Below, piece by piece: positions 8,771 to 16,628 of a stretch of 43,519 nt of DNA. Position 1 is the first letter of the stretch. Each line of letters opens with the position of its first letter. The notes beneath the pieces were generated by a model. That model was not told the DNA's origin. It worked only from the letters and a program-made list of their open reading frames with translations, and did not search any database. This DNA comes from Acidobacteriaceae bacterium (GTDB lineage: Bacteria; Acidobacteriota; Terriglobia; Terriglobales; Acidobacteriaceae), in assembly GCA_031296355.1 (NCBI GenBank), contig JARLFX010000063.1, forward strand, positions 1-43,519, read 5' to 3'. The translations under genes were made by a program, and so were the position numbers.

Positions 8771-9202
8771 ATGTGGGCGATGAAATTCCTCGATGACAAT
8801 ACTTTCGGAATCAGAACGCTATCAGTTGTCATTGTTCTAGCCATCTTAATCTTCTGGCACTCCATGAGACACAGCTCCAGACCAAAAATCGTTTGGATCG
8901 TGGGCGGCTACAACATCCTGCTCCTAATAGGATTCATCGGTGCGTTGCTTCCAGGCATCACTGGATGGGCTTCACTATTCGTGAGCTGCCTTACTTTGCC
9001 ATGGGACATCCTGCTGTTTTGGCTGCCAAGCAGGTTCACTCACCTGATCGCAAGCAACTGGTTTGGCAACTTTGTTTTCTTCTATGTGGTCTGTGGCGGA
9101 CTGAATAGTATCCTGCTCTACCTTTTCGTACTTAAAACAAACTACACATCCTGCGTTAAGCCAAGCACGAAGACAATTCGAGATGATGGTCTTTCGGATT
9201 GA
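8771..9202 (+). CDS. Small multi-pass membrane protein, unknown
   Basis: A 143-residue protein with four hydrophobic segments (about residues 15-30, 40-64, 64-83 and 95-121) and a short polar C-terminal tail. AGAAGG sits six bases before ATG 8771; a second in-frame ATG is at 8780. It begins 10 nt after the sugar reductase gene but its composition is quite different (27 G/C of 60 in 8821-8880), with many AT-ending codons, so it is probably a later arrival. No family recognised. Confidence 0.65.
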   Translation: MWAMKFLDDNTFGIRTLSVVIVLAILIFWHSMRHSSRPKIVWIVGGYNILLLIGFIGALLPGITGWASLFVSCLTLPWDILLFWLPSRFTHLIASNWFGNFVFFYVVCGGLNSILLYLFVLKTNYTSCVKPSTKTIRDDGLSD

Positions 9203-9259
9203 ACAGTGTCCTGGTGGGGTCTCCGGCGGACGGCATTTTGTTCGCTGGTGCAGAACGCC

Positions 9260-9298
9260 GGGTGCCCCATCCTTTGCAGCTTCATCGCAAAGGGTGGG
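9260..9298. repeat. R2 hairpin repeat (GGGTGCCCCA head)
   Basis: The head GGGTGCCCCA is followed by an interrupted palindrome: CCCATCCTTTGC pairs with GCAAAGGGTGGG around an AGCTTCATC loop. Other copies with the same head are at 37981, 42297 and 43281. Confidence 0.7.
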
Positions 9299-9364
9299 TT
9301 ATTCGCGCAGGGCGCGAACCGCTCCTGCCCATCTTCCCCGTCACACCACAACTCTTCGAACAGT

Positions 9365-9394
9365 GTCATCCTGAGCTGAAAGCGAAGGATCCCG
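9365..9394. repeat. R1 hairpin repeat
   Basis: GTC head, then ATCCT pairing with AGGAT around a GAGCTGAAAGCGA loop. It has the same architecture as 7650 but with compensated stem bases. Confidence 0.75.
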
Positions 9395-9494
9395 ACGCTC
9401 CCCGCGTCTCCCATACCGCCAGAGAGTTTCCGCCGCACCACCGCACACCGTGCATGTACCATCCCACCCCAAGACGGTATTTATGAAACAAGCT

Positions 9495-9764
9495 CTAGAG
9501 TGAATGAAAAGCCAGGCGAGCCGCTATCTGGAAGAAGATAGCAGCACCTATCGGCATAAGCCATCTACCTTTCTTGTTGGGAAGCAGCACCAGCAGAATA
9601 AAAGAACTTGTCATAAAATCCATTGCATCTCTGTGTGAACTGAGGCTTATCATCTGCCATTTTCCAATCAGTTTCACACAGAGCTGCAACCATTCATAGA
9701 GACAGAGAATGCCTCCTAGAACAAAGAGCCATTTCTCCACATTCCACGTCTTCCAATTCTGCAT
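9495..9764 (-). CDS. Small membrane protein, unknown
   Basis: An 89-residue protein with three hydrophobic segments (about residues 10-28, 52-64, 70-86) and Lys/Arg-rich loops (PNKKGR). The longer open frame upstream (to 9956) lacks a ribosome site; ATG 9764 has CGGAGA about seven bases upstream, which decides this start. The region is AT-rich compared with its surroundings. No family recognised. It is convergent with the other small membrane-protein gene at 8771. Confidence 0.55.
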   Translation of the reverse strand: MQNWKTWNVEKWLFVLGGILCLYEWLQLCVKLIGKWQMISLSSHRDAMDFMTSSFILLVLLPNKKGRWLMPIGAAIFFQIAARLAFHSL

Positions 9765-9951
9765 CACAATTCTCCGTGCGAATATTTTGCTTCGCGACAC
9801 AACATGTGGGAAGTGTGACCCACACATCACCTTCTGGCGACCCATTCTAAATTGCCACCATCCTGGGTGGGCGGATTCATCACGCAGTTTCATTGCGGTA
9901 TGCGTGGGACATCGTCGCACAACGACGACGCCACCGCCAATCTCCACCGCC

Positions 9952-9981
9952 GTCATCCTGAGCGTTTAGCGAAGGATCTCA
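9952..9981. repeat. R1 hairpin repeat
   Basis: GTC head, ATCCT paired with AGGAT around GAGCGTTTAGCGA, followed by CTCA. It lies upstream of the small membrane-protein gene at 9764. Confidence 0.75.
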
Positions 9982-10199
9982 GTATTTGCCTTTATCGCTG
10001 CACGACCGCTGACCTTCGTAAGGCCGTTGCCTCGCGCTTCCGCCCCCTGACGCCGATGGCGTCCGTAAGCCACCCCCAAGCTATCCATGCAATCACCGCG
10101 CGTCATCCATGAACTGTCCACGGAAAAAACACAGAAAACCAAAATTTCTTCACCAAGTTTGGCGTAGTTTCCCTCTCAAACCGGTAAAATAGAAATAGC

Positions 10200-10229
10200 G
10201 GCATCCCTGCTTCATCTCACAGGGATGCC
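10200..10229 (-). terminator. Candidate terminator of the porin gene
   Basis: A perfect 10-bp inverted repeat, GGCATCCCTG (10200-10209) and CAGGGATGCC (10220-10229). Read on the minus strand, it is followed by a T-rich run (GCTATTTCTATTTT). It lies about 130 nt beyond the porin stop codon. Confidence 0.6.
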
Positions 10230-10334
10230 ACTATCGCGTTTGGAATGAAATATTTACCAGCAAACATCTTGTTTCCAAATATTTAGCATCAATCAAACAC
10301 GCTAAACCATTGCAAACAGGATATTTAGCAAGCA

Positions 10335-10352
10335 CCCCCCGGGGGGGGGGGG
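10335..10352. repeat. C6G12 homopolymer tract
   Basis: Six C followed by twelve G, directly after the porin stop codon (stop at 10356-10358 on the minus strand). It is outside the coding frame. See findings. Confidence 0.9.
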
Positions 10353-10355
10353 AAT

Positions 10356-12065
10356 CTACGGCAGATAATACCGGAAGCTCGTGAACACCATGTTATTCGT
10401 CGCCTTGGGAGCAGCCACTGCCGTATTCGTTGCGTTCGTGATTCCGGCCCACGCCTCGCGCGTCAGGTAGGTGTAGATAACCGAATACTGCAGTTTGCCG
10501 CGTGTGCCGTTGTACAGCCGGTACGTCCAGCCTGCGCTGCCCGCCAGTATGGCCCGTGTCGCTCCAGTGCAATTCGCATTGCCCACGCCCGGGTTATAGC
10601 CTGTTCCTCCGGTGCTTGCGCTCTCGGTATTGCAGCTTCCATTGAATGCATCCGGCGGAGCATAGCCCACCGTGCCGTTGGCTGCGTTGCGGTAGAAGGT
10701 GCGCTGCACATACTCGCCGCCTGCGTACGCCAGCACGTCCAGTTTCGGCGTCGGATGCGCGATCAGCGAAAGCAGCCCCTGGTCGGCGCGCAATGGCTCC
10801 AGCGTACCCGAAGGCTTCACCGTCACATCCGGCAGCAGCGACGTGCCATAGCGACCAATGCCTTCTCCCGTCAGCATGTGTACGCCCGCGTCCAGGTATT
10901 TTGTAATGGGAACGCGCGCATTCAGTAGTAGACCGCCGCCCGCCTCAGTATGGTTCTGTGCATTCGCCACCACGCCATTCGGGTAGTAGCGGTCGCGGAA
11001 GAAGCGGGCCACTCCCCCCAGCTCAAAGTGCCCGAAGCTGGGGTCATAGGCCACCTTCACCCATACATCCGGAGCCAAATTGTCTGTGTAGTTGGTCGTT
11101 GAATTGAAGCCACCGCCAGCAGCTCCTGCGCTGCCAAAGAAAAAATTCGTCGGCAGGTTCGCCGTCGTGGTGCCCAGCGAACTGAACATGATCTGCGATT
11201 CTTCCACGGATGCCGCCACCGTCACCGTCGGCGTTACCTGCTGCGACACGCGCAAGCCATACTGCCGCGCCCAGCTGAAGCCGACATGGTATGCCGCATC
11301 CACAAGCTGCGGAGATACTTCACCACCCGGGCCTGCGCCTTTCTTCGTCTCTGCTACCAGTGACCATATCTGACCGCCGGTAAAGGTAAAGCCGCCGCGG
11401 GCCACCTGTCCCCAGGCCTGGCGCAGTCGCATGGCATAGCTGTTGCTCTGGTAGTTATTGGAGCTGATGCCAGTGCCGAAGAAATCTGCCTCCATATATC
11501 CCGCCAGCTTGCCAAAAGGTACAGTTCCCTGCACCAGCAGGCCGATCTGAGAGGAACGGGCCGTACCATTGAACTCGCTGACGCGCGCCTGCCCCGCGTT
11601 CATGTAGGGCGTCTGGTTAAACGGCGTCAGGATGTCCGTGTCCATCGCGCGCTGCCGCCACACTGACTCCGCCGCCACAAAGCCCCTGGGCGTCAGCGTC
11701 ACCTTCTTGAAATGGAATGCGACCGGCGACTCCACTTCCGCCTTCAGTTCCCTCACCTGCTCAGCCACGGCTGCCACAGTCGGCTCCGCCGCTGCACTGC
11801 TGCTCACCGCGGCCTCCGCGGGCCTGGTCTCCGCGGGTGGTGCCGGGGTCTTCTGCGCCTGGATCTGCGCATCGCGGTCCGCCAGTTGCTTCTTGAGCTC
11901 GTCAATCTGCTTCTGCATCGACTGCCGCAGCTCTTCAATCTGCTCTTCCACGCTCTTCGTGGGCTGTGCCTTGGTAGCACCATCTGTCTGCGCCGTCTGC
12001 GCATAGCTCTGCGCTGTCGCTCCCAGGCTCATCACTACTGCCGCAAGCATCGCGGTCTTCTTCAT
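10356..12065 (-). CDS. Outer-membrane porin with N-terminal coiled coil
   Basis: A protein of about 569 residues. A signal peptide (MKKTAMLAAVVMSLGATAQ..., cleavage near SYAQ) is followed by a charged coiled-coil segment (heptad-like EEQIEELRQSMQKQIDELK, about residues 40-70), an Ala/Pro-rich linker and a long beta-rich domain with alternating aromatic and polar residues, ending in the typical outer-membrane terminal aromatic motif (FRYYLP). The layout resembles DcaP-type trimeric porins, an assignment from memory. The frame extends upstream to 12110, but ATG 12065 gives the proper signal peptide. It is divergent from the GH20 hexosaminidase gene and may supply outer-membrane entry for its sugars, which is inference. 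Confidence 0.8.
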   Translation of the reverse strand: MKKTAMLAAVVMSLGATAQSYAQTAQTDGATKAQPTKSVEEQIEELRQSMQKQIDELKKQLADRDAQIQAQKTPAPPAETRPAEAAVSSSAAAEPTVAAVAEQVRELKAEVESPVAFHFKKVTLTPRGFVAAESVWRQRAMDTDILTPFNQTPYMNAGQARVSEFNGTARSSQIGLLVQGTVPFGKLAGYMEADFFGTGISSNNYQSNSYAMRLRQAWGQVARGGFTFTGGQIWSLVAETKKGAGPGGEVSPQLVDAAYHVGFSWARQYGLRVSQQVTPTVTVAASVEESQIMFSSLGTTTANLPTNFFFGSAGAAGGGFNSTTNYTDNLAPDVWVKVAYDPSFGHFELGGVARFFRDRYYPNGVVANAQNHTEAGGGLLLNARVPITKYLDAGVHMLTGEGIGRYGTSLLPDVTVKPSGTLEPLRADQGLLSLIAHPTPKLDVLAYAGGEYVQRTFYRNAANGTVGYAPPDAFNGSCNTESASTGGTGYNPGVGNANCTGATRAILAGSAGWTYRLYNGTRGKLQYSVIYTYLTREAWAGITNATNTAVAAPKATNNMVFTSFRYYLP

Positions 12066-12169
12066 CCAAATCACGTTCACTGGTCTCTTTTCTGGCCGCA
12101 AAAACGGCATACAACGTCCATCTGTTTACCGGGGAACTTAAATTCTACCTTCCCGCCTCATTTTTGTTT

Positions 12170-12199
12170 GTCATTCCGTTACGTAGCGGCGGAATCTGC
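12170..12199. repeat. R1 hairpin repeat
   Basis: GTC head with ATTCCG pairing with CGGAAT and a CTGC tail. It lies in the divergent gap between the porin and GH20 genes. Confidence 0.75.
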
Positions 12200-12270
12200 T
12201 TTTGAACCCGAATGTGTACCTTTGCCGCCGCCCCCTTTCCGTCGCCGCCTGAGTGCGGTAGCGTGAAGAG

Positions 12271-14433
12271 ATGAAACTGCCTGCCCTTTGCCGCGCCGCC
12301 GGATTCATGGCGCTCTCCGCCCTGCTGCCCGCCGCTCTCCTGGCCCAGACCGTGCCGTCTCCGCTTCACCTCGTCCCCATGCCCCGCGAACTCAGCCAGA
12401 CTGGCAGCATCGCCGTTCCCCAAGGCGTCCGCATCCTGCCCGCGGCCAGCGTAGACGATCAGTTCGCCGCATCCGACTTTGCCCAGACCATGGCGCAGCG
12501 CGGCATTCCTGCCATCATCGGCAACGCCGGCGAATCCAGCTTCACCGTGGAGCTGCTGCGCACCACAGCCCCAGCCGCCCAGCAGCGCCTGCAGGCCGCG
12601 CACGTCACCTTCGACCCCGCCATGCAGGCCGAAGGCTACGCCATCCTCACCGCTGGCAATGCCGTCACCATCATCGGCGCCAGTTCCGAAGGCGTCTTCT
12701 ACGGCCTGCAGACGCTCAAGCAGATGATCACCGGCGGCAGCCTGCTCGCCTACCTCCACGGGGCCGTCATCCGCGACTGGCCAGCCATGCGCTACCGCGG
12801 CATCGACGACGATCTCTCCCGCGGCCCAGTGCCCACGCTGGAGTTCCAGAAGCACCAGATCCAGGTCTTCGCCGCCTACAAGATCAACCTGTACTCGCCG
12901 TACTGCGAGAACACCTTCACCTTCGCCAACTCGCCCCTGGCCGCTCCCCCCGGCGGCGCTCTCACCCCCGAAGACATCGCCACCCTGGTCGCCTTTGCCG
13001 CGCCGTACCACATCACCATCGTGCCCGAGCAGGAGGCCTTCGGCCATCTGCATCACCTGCTCACGTGGGAGCAGTACGTGCCGCTCTCTGAGACGCCGCA
13101 CGGTTACGTGCTCGCGCCCGGGCAGCCCGCCTCCATTGAATTGACCACCCAGTGGTTCACCCAGCTCGCCCGCCAGTTTCCCGGCCCCTTCCTGCACATT
13201 GGCGCGGACGAAACCGTCTCGCTCGGCTACGGCCAGACGCAGGCTGACGTGCAGCAGCGCGGTCTCGGCACCGTCTATCTCGATTACCTGCAGAAGGTGA
13301 ACACCGCTCTCTCCCCATTGCATCGCAAGCTGCTCTTCTGGGGCGATATCGCGATGAAAGATCCTACCCTCATCGCCGCTCTGCCGCCTGACGTGAAGCA
13401 GAACATGATCGCCGTCGCATGGGAGTACAACCCGCAGCCCAAAGGCTTTGCCCGCTTCCTCACACCCTTCAGCCAGGCTGGCATGGAGACCTGGGTTGCC
13501 CCCGGCGTGAACAATTGGCGTCGCGTCTATCCCAACTACGGCATGGCGCTCGCCAACATCCAGGGCTTCGCGCGCGATGGTCAGGCCATAGGCTCCACCG
13601 GCCTGCTCAACACCGTATGGAATGACGATGGTGAAGGCCTCTTCAACTCCGACTGGTACGGCGTGCTCTTCGGCGCAGCGGCAGCCTGGCAGCCCGGCGA
13701 GAGCAGCATTCCGCAGTTTCAATCCAGCTACGGCGCCGTCTTCCACGGTGACCCCACCGGCAACATCGACGAGGCCCAGCGCGAACTCATCCTGGCGCAC
13801 GCGCTGCTGAAAGAGCAGGCCAAAGTGGGCGACGGCAGCAACGGCATCTTCTGGCTCGATCCGTGGAGCAAGGATGGCATGGCCTATGCAGACAAGATTC
13901 GCCCCTACACCCACGAGCTTCGCCTGCACGCCGAACGCGCCATCAGCCTCATTGTTCAGGCGCGATCTGCAGCGGCATACAGCGGCGTTCCGCTCCGCGA
14001 GACGGATGCCATCGATGCGCTCGAACTCGGCGCGCGGCGCATGGACTTCATCGGCCTCAAGTTCCAGCTTGCAGATGAGATTCCCGCCGGCTATGCACGC
14101 GCTCTCACTGAGGTGGGCGATAAGAGCAAACGGGAGATGCTGGGCAATGAGCTAAGCGAGATCGGCGGCATCGATGGACGCATGCAGGATCTGCGCAATG
14201 GGTACACACTGCTGGGCGACCTGTATGAGCATGCGTGGCTGCGCTCTAACCGCCCCTACTGGATGCACAACGTGACAGCGCTCTATAACCTGCGGACGCA
14301 GCTCTGGATCACGCGCTCCGAGCAGTTTCACTCCGCGATTCGTCAGTCCTACGACACACACACGCTGCCGCCCGCCGGCCCTGACATCGGCCTGCCTGCG
14401 CCGTACGCTGCTGCAGCTCCGGCGTTACACTGA
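12271..14433 (+). CDS. Secreted beta-N-acetylhexosaminidase, GH20
   Basis: A 720-residue enzyme with a signal peptide (cleavage plausible after ALLAQ, residue 26). An N-terminal GH20b-like domain (about 30-165) is followed by the catalytic barrel starting at DWPAMRYRGIDDD. The paired catalytic residues are seen in HIGADE (D313, E314), and the substrate-binding region includes WNDDGEGLF. GH20 enzymes release terminal GlcNAc or GalNAc from chitin oligomers, glycoconjugates or peptidoglycan fragments by substrate-assisted catalysis. A C-terminal helical region of about 200 residues (from about 500) is typical of bacterial family members. nagA follows after seven bases, so secreted hydrolysis and intracellular catabolism are linked. 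Confidence 0.92.
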   Translation: MKLPALCRAAGFMALSALLPAALLAQTVPSPLHLVPMPRELSQTGSIAVPQGVRILPAASVDDQFAASDFAQTMAQRGIPAIIGNAGESSFTVELLRTTAPAAQQRLQAAHVTFDPAMQAEGYAILTAGNAVTIIGASSEGVFYGLQTLKQMITGGSLLAYLHGAVIRDWPAMRYRGIDDDLSRGPVPTLEFQKHQIQVFAAYKINLYSPYCENTFTFANSPLAAPPGGALTPEDIATLVAFAAPYHITIVPEQEAFGHLHHLLTWEQYVPLSETPHGYVLAPGQPASIELTTQWFTQLARQFPGPFLHIGADETVSLGYGQTQADVQQRGLGTVYLDYLQKVNTALSPLHRKLLFWGDIAMKDPTLIAALPPDVKQNMIAVAWEYNPQPKGFARFLTPFSQAGMETWVAPGVNNWRRVYPNYGMALANIQGFARDGQAIGSTGLLNTVWNDDGEGLFNSDWYGVLFGAAAAWQPGESSIPQFQSSYGAVFHGDPTGNIDEAQRELILAHALLKEQAKVGDGSNGIFWLDPWSKDGMAYADKIRPYTHELRLHAERAISLIVQARSAAAYSGVPLRETDAIDALELGARRMDFIGLKFQLADEIPAGYARALTEVGDKSKREMLGNELSEIGGIDGRMQDLRNGYTLLGDLYEHAWLRSNRPYWMHNVTALYNLRTQLWITRSEQFHSAIRQSYDTHTLPPAGPDIGLPAPYAAAAPALH

Positions 14434-14440
14434 ATTGGCT

Positions 14441-15589
14441 ATGCTGACCGTCATCACCGCCGATCGTCTGTGCACGCCGCTCGACAGTATCGAGCAGCCC
14501 GTGCTCGTTCTCGAAGATGACCGCATTGTGCAGCTCGGTTCGCACGATGCCGTCACCCTGCCGCAGGGCGCGCGCCACGTAGACTATCGCGGCAGTGTCA
14601 TCACACCGGCGTGGCTTGATGTGCATACCCACGGCGCTGCCGGCCGCGATGCCATGGAGGGCTCCGCCGCCGCGCTCTCAGCGATTAGTCTCCATCACGC
14701 TGCGCGCGGCGTAGCCGCCTATCTGCCCACTACGGTCACCGCACCCGTCGAAGAAACTCTCCACGCTCTCGATGGCATTGCCGCGGTGATTGAGGCTCCC
14801 GGCGAGGGTGCGCGGCCACTGGGCATTCATCTGGAAGGCCCGTTCATCTCGCACATCAAACGCGGCGTGCATCCGCCGGATGAAATCCTGCTCCCCAGCA
14901 TCGAACTCTTTGACCGCTTCTGGCAGGCATCGCACGGCCACATCCGCCTGATGACGATTGCACCCGAAGTTCCCGGCGCACTCGAACTGATCGCGCATGC
15001 CAGTGCGCTTGGCGTACGCATCAGCCTGGGCCACAGCAACGCTCTCGCAGCCGAGACGCTTGCCGGAATCGCCGCTGGAGCCACCAGCGCCACCCACACC
15101 TTCAACGCCATGCGCCCGCTGGACCATCGCGAACCCGGCATCCTCGGCACGGTGCTCGATCAAGACGATCTCTTCACCGAGATCATCTGCGACGGCATCC
15201 ACGTAGCGCCCGCCGCGGTACGCCTGTTCCACCACGCCAAAGATCCCAGCCGCGCCATCCTGGTCACAGACAGCATCAGCGCAACCGGCATGCCCGACGG
15301 CAAGTACATGCTGGGCAATCTTGAGGTGGAAGTCGCAAATGGCGTGTGCACCTACCAGGGCACGCTCGCCGGCAGCGTGCTGACGCTCGACCGCGCTGTG
15401 GCCAACTTCGCCACCTTCACCGGTTGCGGCCTGTCAGCCGCCGCGCGCATGGCTTCTTACAATCCTGCGCAGATGCTTGGCCTGGATATTGGACTGCTTG
15501 CGGCGGGCAGCGAAGCGAGCTTCAACGTGCTGGCCGCCGACGGCGCGCTGGTCGCTACCGCTCTGCGCGGCACGCTGCAGACCGCTTAG
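14441..15589 (+). CDS. nagA: N-acetylglucosamine-6-phosphate deacetylase
   Basis: An amidohydrolase-fold protein of about 382 residues. It has the metal-site HTHGAAG near the N-terminus, GIHLEGPFIS..KRGVH, LGHSNA, ATHTFNAM and the ICDGIHVAP and VTDSISATG motifs that define NagA. It converts GlcNAc-6-phosphate to glucosamine-6-phosphate and acetate in the cytoplasm. A TTG at 14435 is an alternative start; neither start has a good ribosome site, suggesting coupling to the GH20 gene just upstream. No nagB is in the window. Confidence 0.95.
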   Translation: MLTVITADRLCTPLDSIEQPVLVLEDDRIVQLGSHDAVTLPQGARHVDYRGSVITPAWLDVHTHGAAGRDAMEGSAAALSAISLHHAARGVAAYLPTTVTAPVEETLHALDGIAAVIEAPGEGARPLGIHLEGPFISHIKRGVHPPDEILLPSIELFDRFWQASHGHIRLMTIAPEVPGALELIAHASALGVRISLGHSNALAAETLAGIAAGATSATHTFNAMRPLDHREPGILGTVLDQDDLFTEIICDGIHVAPAAVRLFHHAKDPSRAILVTDSISATGMPDGKYMLGNLEVEVANGVCTYQGTLAGSVLTLDRAVANFATFTGCGLSAAARMASYNPAQMLGLDIGLLAAGSEASFNVLAADGALVATALRGTLQTA

Positions 15590-15615
15590 CGGTTGGTGTA
15601 GCGGAGTTTTGAAAG

Positions 15616-15635
15616 GGCGTGGCTTCAGCCACGCC
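15616..15635. terminator. Hairpin after nagA
   Basis: Perfect 8-bp stem, GGCGTGGC and GCCACGCC, with a TTCA loop, between the convergent ends of nagA and the kinase gene. There is no T-run after it, so it may be a dispersed repeat hairpin rather than an efficient intrinsic terminator. Confidence 0.5.
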
Positions 15636-15707
15636 GATAGCGCAGCACCGCGTCGGGCTTTAGCCCCTAAGGGAATATTCTCCCTCTACCCCATCTCTGA
15701 AAATGCA

Positions 15708-16628
15708 TTAGCTGCGCGGCAGATTGCGCGCGCGCCACAGCGCGCCATCCAGCGGATCGACTGGCCCGTCCAGCACCTTCGCACCCGGCAGCGTGTGTTG
15801 CAGTTGCGCAATCATTGCGCGGCGTACCGGCAGGATGTGGCTCATCACGCTTCCGGTATAGGCAACGCCCAGCGCGACCGGCACACCACACTGCGCCGCC
15901 AGCATTTTGGAATGCACCACGGCGATTGCGTCAGCCAGCTCCTCTCCTGCGCGCTTCAGCAATCCCAGTGCCAACGCGTCACCGCCTTCCGCGCACTCTG
16001 CCACAATGCGCGCCAGCGCAGAAAAATCTGGCAGCGGCTGGCGGTTTGCCAGCAGGATCAAGTCCTGCAGCGTCGGCAGATTCCAGTGCCGCAGAATCGC
16101 CTCCAGCAGGCCACTGTGTACGCCGCGATCCTGGGCGCGCAGCGCAGAGCGAATGGCTTCCAGCCCGATCCAGTAGCCGCTGCCCTCGTCACCCAGCACC
16201 GGCCCCCATCCTCCCGCGCTGTGCAGCGTTCCATCCGCACAGCGGCCCACAATGTTTGACCCCGTACCGGCGATCACCAGGATTCCCGGCGCTCCGGGAA
16301 AACCAGCATCCAGCGCAATCTCTTCATCGCCGCAGACTGCCACCGTTCCGCCGGCCAGCTTGCGAAGCGTTGCGTACGACCACTCGCGCACCTTGTCGAT
16401 GGAGTATCCCGCGGTGCCCATGCAGGTGCCATCGATCTTCGACAGCGGCACGCCGGCCTTTGCAGAAAGCTCCTGCAGCAACGCCGTCAGCCGCGTCTCC
16501 GCGTCCTGCTCCGTTGTGCGCAGCAGCTTGATCGTCTCTGCCTGCGCGCGCGCCAGCACGCTGTTTTCATCCGCCAGCAGAGCGGTGGTCTTGGTGCCGC
16601 CTGCGTCCAGTGCAAGAAAATAACCCAT
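15708..16628 (-). CDS. BadF/BadG-type amino-sugar kinase (GlcNAc/MurNAc kinase-like)
   Basis: A 306-residue ASKHA-fold kinase. The N-terminal LALDAGGTKTTALL is the phosphate-1 motif, and VIAGTGSNIVGR and GGWGPVLGDEGSGYWIG are the BadF/NagK-type nucleotide and substrate segments. Relatives include human-type GlcNAc kinase and clostridial MurK, which phosphorylates both GlcNAc and MurNAc. Placed beside nagA and a NamZ-containing gene, it most likely phosphorylates GlcNAc and/or MurNAc; which one cannot be told here. It is convergent with nagA and divergent from the fusion gene, whose GTG start would lie inside this gene's first codons. Confidence 0.88.
   Translation of the reverse strand: MGYFLALDAGGTKTTALLADENSVLARAQAETIKLLRTTEQDAETRLTALLQELSAKAGVPLSKIDGTCMGTAGYSIDKVREWSYATLRKLAGGTVAVCGDEEIALDAGFPGAPGILVIAGTGSNIVGRCADGTLHSAGGWGPVLGDEGSGYWIGLEAIRSALRAQDRGVHSGLLEAILRHWNLPTLQDLILLANRQPLPDFSALARIVAECAEGGDALALGLLKRAGEELADAIAVVHSKMLAAQCGVPVALGVAYTGSVMSHILPVRRAMIAQLQHTLPGAKVLDGPVDPLDGALWRARNLPRS

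Larger units (their letters stand above)
9203..9494. other. Non-coding spacer with repeats
   Basis: About 290 bases between convergent small membrane-protein genes. It holds one R2 hairpin repeat (9260-9298) and one R1 repeat (9365-9394). Short open frames here have no ribosome binding site and no family features, so I call no gene. Confidence 0.6.
9765..10355. other. Intergenic region, no gene seen
   Basis: About 590 bases between the 5' end of the small membrane-protein gene and the 3' end of the porin gene (both on the minus strand). It holds an R1 repeat, a candidate terminator hairpin (10200-10229), an AT-rich stretch with two copies of ATATTTAGCA (near 10276 and 10321), and a C6G12 tract. 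I find no convincing coding frame. Confidence 0.6.

Noticed and set aside
9202..9494. Short ORFs of 60-106 codons in both strands
   Set aside because: They run through R1 and R2 repeats, lack ribosome sites and have no family-like features.
12145..13929. 594-codon open frame antisense to the GH20 gene
   Set aside because: Gly/Val/Asp-rich translation without domains, caused by high GC; the plus strand encodes a complete GH20 enzyme with signal peptide and catalytic DE pair.
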